Origin: Flavobacteriaceae bacterium
Lineage (GTDB): Bacteria > Bacteroidota > Bacteroidia > Flavobacteriales > Flavobacteriaceae
Direction: 5' to 3'
Assembly: GCA_021647885.1 (NCBI GenBank)
Contig: JAKITV010000009.1
Coordinates: forward strand, 1 to 63,231
Length of the DNA: 63,231 bases
This document shows positions 42,904 to 51,415 of the stretch, piece after piece. The stretch's first letter is position 1. Each line of letters begins with the position of its first letter. The position numbers and the translations under genes were made by a program. Below the pieces are notes generated by a model, which saw only the letters and a program-made list of their open reading frames with translations, had not been told where the DNA came from and did not search any database.

Positions 42904-43047
42904 ATGGAAGGATATTGTGTAAAATGTAAATCAAAAAGAGAAATTGAAAATGGAGCAGAAGTAACTATGAAAAATGGCAGAAAAGCAATGAAAGGCAAAT
43001 GCCCAACTTGTGGAACAGGGATGTTTCGCATATTAGGAAAAGCTTAA
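42904..43047 (+). CDS. DUF5679 zinc-ribbon protein
   Basis: A 47-residue protein with two CxxC pairs, GYCVKCKSKREI and GKCPTCGTGMFRI, around a KNGRKAMKG turn. It matches the DUF5679 family, a small zinc ribbon of unknown role. A strong terminator follows at 43123-43151. Too short for most ORF cut-offs. Confidence 0.85.
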   Translation: MEGYCVKCKSKREIENGAEVTMKNGRKAMKGKCPTCGTGMFRILGKA

Positions 43048-43122
43048 GCTAGCTAGTTTTTCAAAACTTAAATAGCTACAATAATTTTGATAAAATTGCG
43101 CTCTAATATAAGGCGCAAAAAG

Positions 43123-43153
43123 AAAAGACCTGCATTTCTTGCAGGTCTTTTTG
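43123..43153 (+). terminator. Terminator of the DUF5679 gene
   Basis: AAAAGACCTGCA-TTTCT-TGCAGGTCTTTT followed by T; 12-bp stem. Confidence 0.85.
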
Positions 43154-43316
43154 TTTATGCCATTAAGATGCTTAATAGTGCATTTAAGATAGTTTTATTC
43201 TCCAAACATTTTTTGAATTTAAGAGATATCAATCAAGATATGTATATATTTAGAGAGAAATTAAGCTAAAGACTGCACAAAAACTCAATTTATTAACAGT
43301 TTAATATATTTATTAA

Positions 43317-44765
43317 ATGAGTAAAACTTCAAACAAAAAAATCAACATTTATTTTATCACTATAGCAATAACTTTAGGAGGGCTTTTATTTGGATATGAT
43401 ACAGGTGTTATTAACGGGACTCAATTTTATTTTTCAAAGTATTTTGAACTAACAGGAGCCTTAAAAGGATTTATTGTAAGTAGTGCCTTGTTAGGTGCTT
43501 TAGCTGGTGCAGCTGGTGCAGGAATTTTAAGTAAAGCCATTGGAAGGAAAAATTCCTTAATTATTGCGGCAATGTTGTTTATTGTTTCAGCTTGGGGCTC
43601 GGGCTTACCAAGCATGTTGCCAGAATCTATTTCTTTAATGGTGTTTTTCAGAATTTTTGGTGGGATTGCTATAGGAGTGGCATCAATGAATGCTCCTATG
43701 TATATAGCCGAAATTGCTCCAGCAGAGAAAAGAGGTAATTTGGTTACTTTTTATCAATTAGCTATTGTTATTGGGTTTTTTGTGGTTTTCTTAATTACTT
43801 ATTTCATAGGAAATGAAATGAGTGAAAGTGAAAACATTTCCATGGGCTGGAGATATATGTTTTGGTCGGAATTAATACCTGCTTTTCTATTTTTGATTTT
43901 ATTGTTTTTTGTTCCCAAAAGCCCACGTTGGCTTATGATGAAAGGTAAAGAAGTTGAAGCTGAAAATATTTTAACAAGAATACATGGTAAAGAAATTGCA
44001 AGCAGAGAAATTGTTGAAATTAGAAATTCCATTACTAAAGAGGGTAACAAAGATAAAGTTTCAATTTTCTCAAAACCATTGCTTGCCATAATAATTATTG
44101 GGACTGTTCTTTCAGCATTGCAGCAATTTACCGGTATAAATGCAGTTTTGTACTATGGTGCGGATATTTTTGAACAAGCACTTGGTTTTGGGAAAGACGA
44201 TATTTTAAAACAGCAAATATTATTGGCAACGGTTAATTTGGTGTTTACCTTTATTGCGATGTTTGCTGTTGATAAGTTGGGAAGAAAGCCATTGTTGATT
44301 ATAGGTGGCTTTGGGATGCTTATAGGGTTTTTGATGATGGGGTTCACTTTATATTTTAGTGATTATTCAAATATAAATGCAGCTGGACTGCCGACAATTT
44401 CTACTTCAGAAGGGATTATAAGTTTAGTTGGAGTATTAATTTTTATTGGGTCGTTTGCCATGTCAATGGGGCCTGTGGTTTGGGTGATTTTATCTGAAAT
44501 ATTCCCTAACAAAATTAGAAGTATTGCGATGTCTATTGCTGTTGCTGCGCAATGGCTTGCCAACTATTTCGTTTCGCAAACATTCCCGATAATTGTTGAG
44601 AGCGATGCAAATAAATTACAAGTTGACGGAGGTGTTTGGAACAATGCTTTGCCATATTTTATTTTTTCAGGGTTTATTATAATAATTATTGTTTTTGTGT
44701 GGAAATTTATTCCTGAAACCAAGGGCAAAACATTGGAAGAGATGGAAACTTTATTTGAAAAATAA
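43317..44765 (+). CDS. Sugar porter (MFS) transporter
   Basis: A 482-residue, 12-helix major-facilitator protein of the sugar porter family: GGLLFGYDTGVINGTQF near TM1, the loop motif AIGRKNS, SPRWLMMKGKEVEAE after TM6, QQFTGINAVLYYG in TM7, DKLGRKPLLI, and the PETKGKTLEEME signature before the C-terminus. It imports a monosaccharide such as glucose, xylose or galactose by proton symport; the sugar cannot be told. No catabolic genes are adjacent. Confidence 0.92.
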   Translation: MSKTSNKKINIYFITIAITLGGLLFGYDTGVINGTQFYFSKYFELTGALKGFIVSSALLGALAGAAGAGILSKAIGRKNSLIIAAMLFIVSAWGSGLPSMLPESISLMVFFRIFGGIAIGVASMNAPMYIAEIAPAEKRGNLVTFYQLAIVIGFFVVFLITYFIGNEMSESENISMGWRYMFWSELIPAFLFLILLFFVPKSPRWLMMKGKEVEAENILTRIHGKEIASREIVEIRNSITKEGNKDKVSIFSKPLLAIIIIGTVLSALQQFTGINAVLYYGADIFEQALGFGKDDILKQQILLATVNLVFTFIAMFAVDKLGRKPLLIIGGFGMLIGFLMMGFTLYFSDYSNINAAGLPTISTSEGIISLVGVLIFIGSFAMSMGPVVWVILSEIFPNKIRSIAMSIAVAAQWLANYFVSQTFPIIVESDANKLQVDGGVWNNALPYFIFSGFIIIIIVFVWKFIPETKGKTLEEMETLFEK

Positions 44766-45012
44766 ATAATAGATTTTTGTATTTAATCGAAAAGAATTCC
44801 TCGATGCTCTGCGTCGAGGTTTCCTCTAAAATTGTCGTTCTCGCGAAAGCGGGAATCTAAATAATAGAAATTCTTTATTGGCAAAACAAACCCAAGTTGA
44901 TAGCACATAAAATATTGTCATTAGATTAACTACAATATTAACAAGAACTTATATAAATAATGTAAGTTTTTTTAAGTTATTTGCACTTAATTATGTTTAA
45001 TCGATAATTGTA
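44766..45012. repeat. Spacer with palindromic repeats
   Basis: Holds hairpins CCTCGATGC-TCT-GCGTCGAGG (about 44800-44820) and TTCTCGC-GAAA-GCGGGAA (about 44838-44856), both of the extragenic types seen elsewhere. No gene seen. Confidence 0.55.
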
Positions 45013-47040
45013 ATGAAGAAAATAATTTTTCTATTTGTTTTTCTATCCTCTATTATAGCTTCAGCACAAATTCTTGAACCTGTTAAATGGGAATTTGAAT
45101 CTAAAAAAATAAGCGACAACGAATACGAATTAATTTTCATTGCCAATATTGATGAGCATTGGGCAGTATATTCTCAATTTGTTGACGATGGTGGGCCAAT
45201 ACCTACAGAGTTCACGTTTGAAGAAAGTGAAGACTTTATATTGGTTGGTAGTGTTATTGAAAGCGATGAAAATAAGGTAACTAAACACGATCCTGTTTTT
45301 GATATGATTGTGTCCAAATTTTATACAAAAGCAACCTTTACTCAAAAAATTAAACTTAACACTAGTGAAGCAATAGTAAAAGGAAGCCTTGTGTTTATGA
45401 CTTGTGATGACGAAAAGTGTTTAGCTCCTACAGACGTGCCTTTTGAGTTTAGTTTGTCTGCTTCAGGAACAAGTTTAGGAAAAGAAACTATTATAAACGA
45501 TGCTACTGTTAGTGATGAAGAGACGAATAAGATATTATATGGCTTGTCGCCAAGCGATATTTCAAAATCCGATTTAAAATGTGAAAACGAATATACATCA
45601 GTAGCAAGTAATGTTAAAGCAGAAAAATCACTTTGGAATATTTTTATTCTTGGGTTTTTGGGAGGTTTATTAGCATTGTTAACACCATGTGTATTCCCAA
45701 TGATTCCGTTGACGGTTAGTTTTTTTACAAAGAAAAACGACCAAAAGAAAAGTTCTGGAATGTCTAAAGCCATACTTTATGGATTTTTCATTTTAGCCGT
45801 TTATTTAATATTGAGTATTCCTTTTCATTTATTAGATTCAGTAAATCCAGATATATTAAATGATATTTCAACTAATGTTTGGTTAAACGTTATTTTCTTT
45901 TTGATATTCCTCATTTTTGCATTTTCCTTTTTTGGGTATTTCGAGCTTACACTTCCAGCAAGTTGGACAGCAAAAACTTCTAAAGGCGAAAATGTAGGAG
46001 GTGTTTTAGGTATATTCTTTATGGCATTAACACTAGCTTTGGTGTCATTTTCTTGCACAGGACCAATATTAGGGTCGTTATTAGCAGGCTCTTTAACAGC
46101 CGATGGAGGAGCTTGGCAACTAACCGCAGGGATGGGAGGTTTTGGCTTGGCCTTAGGCTTACCATTTGCTTTATTTGCAATGTTTCCTAATATGCTAAAA
46201 TCCTTACCAAAATCTGGAGGTTGGTTAAATACAGTTAAAGTAGTATTAGGATTTTTAGAATTGGCATTAGCCTTAAAATTCTTGTCTAATGCAGATTTAG
46301 TTAAGCATTGGGGAATCTTAAAGATTGAAGTATTCCTTGGATTGTGGATAATCATTTTTGCAGGTCTTGCATTGTACTTGTTTGCAAAAATTAAATTCCC
46401 CCACGATTCGCCAATAAAGAAACTATCGTTTTCAAGAATTGCTTTTGGGATTTTATTTGCTTCTTTTACTTTATACTTGGTTTCTGGGTTTAGAGTAAAT
46501 AAAGATACAAATACATTTACACCATTAACTTTGTTAAGCGGTTTGGCGCCACCTGTTGGTTATAGTTTCTTGTTTCCGAACGATTGTCCTAACAATTTAG
46601 ATTGTTTTAAAGATTTAAAAACAGGCATTGCTTATGCTCAAAAAGTAAATAAACCAATCATGCTCGATTTTACAGGTTATGCTTGTGTAAACTGTCGTAA
46701 AATGGAAGAACATGTGTGGCCAGACAAAACAATAGATGGTTATTTACGAAACGACTATGTACTCATTTCTTTATATGTAGATAATAAAAAAGAATTGCCA
46801 CAAGATCAGCAAATAGATGTAAACCGAATAAATGGAGGCACGCGAAAACTTGAGAATTATGGGCATAAGTGGGCGAATTTTCAAACACAATTCTTTCAAA
46901 CAAACTCACAACCTTTTTATGTTTTGTTAAGTCCTGATGGGAAACAAATTTTAAATCAACCAATAGGATATACGCCAAATGAAGAAGATTATGCACAATT
47001 TTTACAATGTGGATTGGATGTATTCAATCAAATAAAATGA
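45013..47040 (+). CDS. dsbD: Thiol:disulfide interchange protein DsbD
   Basis: A 675-residue protein that carries electrons from the cytoplasm to periplasmic thiols. Signal peptide to about residue 20, N-terminal immunoglobulin-like domain (with [10 protein letters not shown]), a membrane domain of about eight helices with the redox Cys in [10 protein letters not shown] and [10 protein letters not shown], and a C-terminal thioredoxin-like domain with CVNC (Cys558, Cys561) in [19 protein letters not shown] terminator follows at 47065. Confidence 0.94.
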   Translation: MKKIIFLFVFLSSIIASAQILEPVKWEFESKKISDNEYELIFIANIDEHWAVYSQFVDDGGPIPTEFTFEESEDFILVGSVIESDENKVTKHDPVFDMIVSKFYTKATFTQKIKLNTSEAIVKGSLVFMTCDDEKCLAPTDVPFEFSLSASGTSLGKETIINDATVSDEETNKILYGLSPSDISKSDLKCENEYTSVASNVKAEKSLWNIFILGFLGGLLALLTPCVFPMIPLTVSFFTKKNDQKKSSGMSKAILYGFFILAVYLILSIPFHLLDSVNPDILNDISTNVWLNVIFFLIFLIFAFSFFGYFELTLPASWTAKTSKGENVGGVLGIFFMALTLALVSFSCTGPILGSLLAGSLTADGGAWQLTAGMGGFGLALGLPFALFAMFPNMLKSLPKSGGWLNTVKVVLGFLELALALKFLSNADLVKHWGILKIEVFLGLWIIIFAGLALYLFAKIKFPHDSPIKKLSFSRIAFGILFASFTLYLVSGFRVNKDTNTFTPLTLLSGLAPPVGYSFLFPNDCPNNLDCFKDLKTGIAYAQKVNKPIMLDFTGYACVNCRKMEEHVWPDKTIDGYLRNDYVLISLYVDNKKELPQDQQIDVNRINGGTRKLENYGHKWANFQTQFFQTNSQPFYVLLSPDGKQILNQPIGYTPNEEDYAQFLQCGLDVFNQIK

Positions 47041-47062
47041 TTTTCACCTTTTATAATTATTA

Positions 47063-47093
47063 AAAAAAGACAGCAAATTTGCTGTCTTTTTTG
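47063..47093 (+). terminator. Terminator of dsbD
   Basis: AAAAGACAGC...GCTGTCTTTTTT, separated by the self-complementary AAATTT. Confidence 0.85.
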
Positions 47094-47131
47094 TTAATAA
47101 AAACATTCGAAAACTGATTAATATCAGTGTT

Positions 47132-47139
47132 TAATTTTG
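47132..47139 (+). promoter_or_regulatory. Candidate hsp20 -7 box
   Basis: TAATTTTG fits TAnnTTTG, 55 bp before the hsp20 ATG; no clear upstream TTTG. Confidence 0.35.
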
Positions 47140-47194
47140 GGTTAGTTAATAATTTTAGGCTCGATTTATTGTTTAACCCAAAAAGTAAAAAATT

Positions 47195-47641
47195 ATGACA
47201 ACATTAGTCAAACCTAACAAGACTCGTTATCCTTGGTTAGGTCCTGAATTTTCTAATTTTTTTGGCGAAGACGATTTTTTTAACGATCGTTTTTGGCATA
47301 AAAACGTTCTGGATAAGCCAGCGATAAACGTTAAAGAAAATGATGATTCTTATCTAGTTGAATTGGCAGCCCCTGGACTGTCTAAAAAAGATTTCGAGAT
47401 TACTATCGAAAATGGTTATCTAAAAATCTTTGTGGAGAAATCTTCAAAAATGGAAGACGAAAATGATAATTATACAAGAAGAGAGTTTAGCTACAACTCT
47501 TTTGAACGTACATTATTATTACCAGAAGACGTAGTTGAAGAAGACGTGAGAGCTAAGTATGAAAATGGAATACTTAAATTTAAACTCACTAAAAAAGAAA
47601 TGATTAACGAACATCCTTCTAAAAGAATTGAAATAGAATAA
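47195..47641 (+). CDS. Hsp20/alpha-crystallin family small heat-shock protein
   Basis: A 148-residue small chaperone that holds unfolding proteins. The alpha-crystallin domain runs from about residue 40: PAINVKENDDSYLVELAAPGLSKKDFEIT, EFSYNSFERTLLLPEDVVEEDVRAKYENGILKFKLTKK, ending with the IEIE tail. The AxxxNGxL signature appears as AKYENGIL. Monocistronic, with a long perfect terminator after the stop. Confidence 0.95.
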   Translation: MTTLVKPNKTRYPWLGPEFSNFFGEDDFFNDRFWHKNVLDKPAINVKENDDSYLVELAAPGLSKKDFEITIENGYLKIFVEKSSKMEDENDNYTRREFSYNSFERTLLLPEDVVEEDVRAKYENGILKFKLTKKEMINEHPSKRIEIE

Positions 47642-47662
47642 TTCTTAAGAGGGTTTTTTAAA

Positions 47663-47703
47663 TTAAGCACAAAAGCCAACAATTTGTTGGCTTTTGTGCT
47701 TAA
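47663..47703. terminator. Strong terminator after hsp20
   Basis: TTAAGCACAAAAGCCAACAA and its exact reverse complement separated by one base; 20-bp arms. Confidence 0.85.
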
Positions 47704-47797
47704 TAAATTATTATTAGTATTAAATTAATGCTTTCAATTATTTTTAGTTAGTTAATTGTTGTTGCAAAAGTTTGGTAAAACTTTAACGACTGTTAAG

Positions 47798-47828
47798 TTG
47801 TGATTAAAACATGAACCAAGTATCTTCG
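47798..47828 (+). promoter_or_regulatory. Deaminase operon promoter, TTG-N20-TATCTTCG
   Basis: TTG at 47798-47800 and TATCTTCG (one base off TAnnTTTG) at 47821-47828, 20 bp apart; 30 bp before the ATG. Confidence 0.5.
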
Positions 47829-47857
47829 TTAGTATAATTATAAAAGAATAATTATTA

Positions 47858-48286
47858 ATGTCTGAACAAAAACAACTTAAATACGATATTGCTTATTTAC
47901 GAATGGCTCAAGAATGGGGGAAACTATCCTATTGCAAACGCAAGCAAGTAGGTGCGCTTATTGTAAAAGATAGAATGATTATATCTGACGGCTATAATGG
48001 CACACCAACTGGATTTGAAAACAACTGCGAAGACGAAGAAGGTTACACAAAATGGTATGTGTTGCACGCTGAAGCTAATGCAATTTTAAAAGTAGCTTCT
48101 TCTACACAATCAAGTAAAGGAGCCACATTATATATTACACTTTCCCCATGTAAAGAATGCAGTAAATTAATCCATCAGGCTGGAATAGTTAGAGTTGTAT
48201 ATAGTAAAACCTATAGAGAAGATTCTGGATTACAATTTTTAACAAAAGCAGGAATAGATGTAAAACTTATTAGTGATTTAGATTAA
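47858..48286 (+). CDS. dCMP deaminase-family cytidine/deoxycytidylate deaminase
   Basis: A 142-residue deaminase. The zinc site HAEANAIL and PCKECSKLI, with upstream GYNGTPTGFENNCED and YTKWYVLHAE, matches dCMP deaminases, which give dUMP for thymidylate synthesis. It overlaps the S41 peptidase start by one base, so the two are cotranscribed. Confidence 0.92.
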   Translation: MSEQKQLKYDIAYLRMAQEWGKLSYCKRKQVGALIVKDRMIISDGYNGTPTGFENNCEDEEGYTKWYVLHAEANAILKVASSTQSSKGATLYITLSPCKECSKLIHQAGIVRVVYSKTYREDSGLQFLTKAGIDVKLISDLD

Positions 48287-49878
48287 TGAAAAGTCATAAA
48301 AAATATCTGCCATTAATTATTGGTGTTGCAATTGCAGCAGGTATTTTTATTGGAGGAAAGTTAAATTTTGGCGACTCATCCAATAGATTGTTTACGTCTA
48401 ATTCTAAAAAAGACAAACTAAACAGACTTATCGACTATATAGATTATGAATATGTAGAAGAGGTTAATACAGATAGTATTGTAGATGTTACTGTTAATAG
48501 TATTCTAGCTAATTTGGATCCGCACTCTACTTATATTCCAAAAAAAGACCTTAAAAGTGTTACAGAAAACATGAAAGGTGATTTTGTTGGAATTGGAGTG
48601 AGTTTTTATACCTATAGAGACACAGTTACGGTAATAAGGGCATTAGAAGGTGGCCCAAGTATTAAAGCAGGAATAAAAGGAGGAGATCGAATTATAGCGG
48701 CTAATGGAGAGCCCATTTATGGCAAAAACTGGACTGATGAAGCTATCGTTAATAAACTTAAAGGTGAAGCGAACACAAAAGTAAACTTAAAAATATATAG
48801 AAGAGGCGAACCAGAACTTTTAGAGTTTAAAGTAAAGCGAGGAGAAGTACCAATTAAAAGCGTAGATGCAGCTTATATGCTCACAAATAATTTAGGATAT
48901 ATTAAAATAAACCGTTTTGCAGAATCTACATATAAAGAATTTAAACGAGGGCTTAACAAACTTCAAGGTAAAGGAGCAACAAAGCTTGTTTTAGATTTAC
49001 GTGATAATCCTGGAGGGTTTTTAGGTATTGCAGAACAAATTACGGATGAGTTTTTAGAAAAAGGAAAGCTCATATTATTTACAAAAAACAAAAAAGGAAA
49101 CGTCGAAAAAAGTTTTGCAACAAGTCGTGGAAGTTTTGAAAATGGAGAAGTATATGTTCTTATAAATGAAAACTCTGCTTCAGCTAGCGAAATAATTGCT
49201 GGTGCTTTACAAGACAACGATAAAGGAACAATTGTAGGACGTAGATCTTATGGTAAAGGATTAGTGCAACGAGAAATGGCATTAGGAGATGGTAGTGCAA
49301 TTCGGCTTACAGTATCTAGGTATTACACACCAACAGGACGTTCTATACAACGTTCTTACCAAAACGGGAACAAGGATTATTACCATGAATATTTTGAGAG
49401 AATAGACAATGGAGAATTATCAAATGCAAATAAAATTAAAGTTGCCGATTCTTTAAAATTTACAACACCAAAAGGCAAAACAGTTTATGGAGGAGGAGGT
49501 ATTATTCCAGATGTGTTTGTACCTATTAATACTAAAATGGAAAACGAAACCATAAATCGTATTTTGGCAAGTGGTATAATGAGTTATTTTGTTTTTGAAG
49601 ATTTAGATAACGATAGAAGTATTTATGAAGATATTAAGGAAGAAGATTTTATCGATAATTTTGTAGTAAGCAATACTCTGTTAGACCGTTTTAACGAATA
49701 TTTAAATAACAGGACGAGATTCAAAATAACTTTTGTTGCGTACAACGATGAAGTAAAACTTTACATTAAAGCAACTTTAGCCGAACAGCTATTTGGCACT
49801 AAAGCCTATGAACAAGTTATTAATACTAATGATGTTATGATAGATAAAATTAAGCAATTAATTCAGGAAGATATCTAA
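48286..49878 (+). CDS. S41-family C-terminal processing peptidase
   Basis: A 530-residue membrane-anchored carboxyl-terminal protease. N-terminal transmembrane helix (about 7-24), a PDZ domain (VIRALEGGPSIKAGIKGGDRIIAANGEP) and the S41 core with the catalytic SASASEIIAGALQDN and the Lys in RRSYGKGLVQ. Degrades or trims proteins in the periplasm. Cotranscribed with the deaminase. Confidence 0.92.
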   Translation: MKSHKKYLPLIIGVAIAAGIFIGGKLNFGDSSNRLFTSNSKKDKLNRLIDYIDYEYVEEVNTDSIVDVTVNSILANLDPHSTYIPKKDLKSVTENMKGDFVGIGVSFYTYRDTVTVIRALEGGPSIKAGIKGGDRIIAANGEPIYGKNWTDEAIVNKLKGEANTKVNLKIYRRGEPELLEFKVKRGEVPIKSVDAAYMLTNNLGYIKINRFAESTYKEFKRGLNKLQGKGATKLVLDLRDNPGGFLGIAEQITDEFLEKGKLILFTKNKKGNVEKSFATSRGSFENGEVYVLINENSASASEIIAGALQDNDKGTIVGRRSYGKGLVQREMALGDGSAIRLTVSRYYTPTGRSIQRSYQNGNKDYYHEYFERIDNGELSNANKIKVADSLKFTTPKGKTVYGGGGIIPDVFVPINTKMENETINRILASGIMSYFVFEDLDNDRSIYEDIKEEDFIDNFVVSNTLLDRFNEYLNNRTRFKITFVAYNDEVKLYIKATLAEQLFGTKAYEQVINTNDVMIDKIKQLIQEDI

Positions 49879-49887
49879 TAACATTTT

Positions 49888-50091
49888 TTAAGCTTTCCCT
49901 TTTTCAATTTTCTCAATTTTTTTAGAAAGCCTTAATATTGCAAGTAATAAAATTACACAAAGACCAGCAAATACAGTAATAAAAGCGATAATGCTCTCAC
50001 TATTAAAAGGATCGTTAAAATCTATTTTAGTTAAATTATAAATTACAAGTATAATTGCAATTGCTAAAAGAATGTATGTAAATATCTTCAT
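49888..50091 (-). CDS. Small two-helix membrane protein
   Basis: A 67-residue protein with two hydrophobic segments (about residues 3-20 and 36-54) and a Lys/Glu-rich C-terminal tail (RLSKKIEKIEKGKA). I do not recognise it. It lies two bases downstream of the MarC gene on the same strand, so is likely cotranscribed. Confidence 0.65.
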   Translation of the reverse strand: MKIFTYILLAIAIILVIYNLTKIDFNDPFNSESIIAFITVFAGLCVILLLAILRLSKKIEKIEKGKA

Positions 50092-50093
50092 GT

Positions 50094-50672
50094 TTAAAAC
50101 AAGGCTTTAATGTTGTGTGCAAATAATTTTACTGCAATAGCAAGCAAAACTACGCCAAATATTTTACGGATAATACTAATTCCGTTTTTACCAATAACAC
50201 GTTCAATTCGAGACGACGTTTTTAAAACGATATAAATAACTATAACATTAATAATAACAGCAATAATAATATTTTCTAATCTAAATTCGGCTCTTAAAGA
50301 AAGCAGTGTTGTTAAACTTCCTGGCCCAGCAATTAATGGAAAGGCTAACGGAAACACAGAAGCGGTTAAAGCAGTATTATCCTCATCTTTATAAAGCGTA
50401 ATCCCTAAAATCATTTCTAAAGCGATAAAGAATAATATAAAAGCTCCCGCTACAGCAAAAGAGTTAACATCAATTCCAATAAGGCTTAAAATCTGCTCTC
50501 CAAGAAAAAGAAAAACAATCATAATAACACCAGCAATAAGTGATGCTTTTTCACTTTGAATATGCCCAACCTTTTTGCGTAAATCAATAATTATAGGAAT
50601 ATTTCCAACAATATCAATTACAGCAAACAACACCATAAAGGCTGTAAATATTTCTTTAAAATTCAATTGCAT
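50094..50672 (-). CDS. MarC-family (NAAT) membrane transporter
   Basis: A 192-residue protein with six hydrophobic segments typical of the MarC/UPF0056 family: FTAFMVLFAVIDIVGNIPII at the start, GVIMIVFLFLGEQILSLIGI, FALFFIALEMILGI, and VFPLAFPLIAGPGSLTTLL. The substrate is not established for most members. The small two-helix gene follows it. Confidence 0.92.
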   Translation of the reverse strand: MQLNFKEIFTAFMVLFAVIDIVGNIPIIIDLRKKVGHIQSEKASLIAGVIMIVFLFLGEQILSLIGIDVNSFAVAGAFILFFIALEMILGITLYKDEDNTALTASVFPLAFPLIAGPGSLTTLLSLRAEFRLENIIIAVIINVIVIYIVLKTSSRIERVIGKNGISIIRKIFGVVLLAIAVKLFAHNIKALF

Positions 50673-50747
50673 TTATATAATATTAATTGCCTGCAAATGT
50701 CGCAATTTATTATTTAATTGTGATATTAAAAAACAGTAAAGTTTCTC

Positions 50748-50755
50748 TATTTTTG
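50748..50755 (+). promoter_or_regulatory. -7 box adjoining the DUF3109 start
   Basis: TATTTTTG fits TAnnTTTG and ends 4 bases before the ATG at 50760, so transcription would begin at or just inside the start codon. No TTTG is found 19-21 bp upstream. Confidence 0.4.
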
Positions 50756-50759
50756 CAGG

Positions 50760-51323
50760 ATGTTTCAATTAGGAAAAACAATAGTTTCAGAAGATATTAT
50801 CGAGAAAGATTTTGCATGTAATTTAAACGCATGTAAAGGTGCGTGTTGTGTAGATGGTGATGCTGGAGCACCTTTAGAAGAAGAAGAAGCTAAAATTTTG
50901 CAAGAAATCTATCCGAAAGTAAAACCTTTTTTAAGACAAGAAGGCATAAAAGCTATTGAAAAACAAGGTGTATTTATAACAACTGAAGATGGTGAATTAG
51001 AAACACCATTAATTAATAATACAGATTGTGCTTATGTTAATTTTGATGATAGAGGCATTGCACTTTGCGCGATAGAAGAGGCTTATAATCAAGGAGATGT
51101 GTCTTGGAAAAAACCTGTATCATGTCATTTATACCCTGTAAGAGTGAAAGATTATAGTGAGTTTTCGGCAGTTAACTATCATAAGTGGCAAATATGTGAT
51201 GATGCTTGCGCTTTAGGTAAAGAATTGCAAGTGCCAATTTATAAATTTGTAAAAGAAGCTCTAGTAAGAAAATTTGGAGAAGATTGGTATATGGAACTTG
51301 AAAAAGTTGCTCATGACATTTAA
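50760..51323 (+). CDS. DUF3109 Cys-rich protein
   Basis: A 187-residue protein matching DUF3109: MFQLGKTIVSEDIIEKDFACNLNACKGACCVDGDAGAPLE, DCAYV, CAIEEAY, PVSCHLYPVRVKDY, CDDAC. The many Cys suggest a metal (iron-sulfur or zinc) site like the related YkgJ family. The role is unknown. The start matches the family N-terminus even though the promoter box abuts it. Confidence 0.9.
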   Translation: MFQLGKTIVSEDIIEKDFACNLNACKGACCVDGDAGAPLEEEEAKILQEIYPKVKPFLRQEGIKAIEKQGVFITTEDGELETPLINNTDCAYVNFDDRGIALCAIEEAYNQGDVSWKKPVSCHLYPVRVKDYSEFSAVNYHKWQICDDACALGKELQVPIYKFVKEALVRKFGEDWYMELEKVAHDI

Positions 51324-51415
51324 ACATTCAAAGTAAAGAATTTGCTGTTTAAGGATTACTGTTTTGGATGTTCCTTGTGCGATTGTATAAATAATATTAA
51401 AGGACACAAAAACAA

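Noticed and set aside
43087-43269. Open frame of 60 codons after the DUF5679 gene
   Set aside because: It starts with a non-ATG codon and runs through a strong terminator hairpin (43123-43151); no homology recognised.
45825-46355. 176-codon minus-strand ORF within dsbD
   Set aside because: Antisense to membrane helices of DsbD; low-complexity, no start or promoter.
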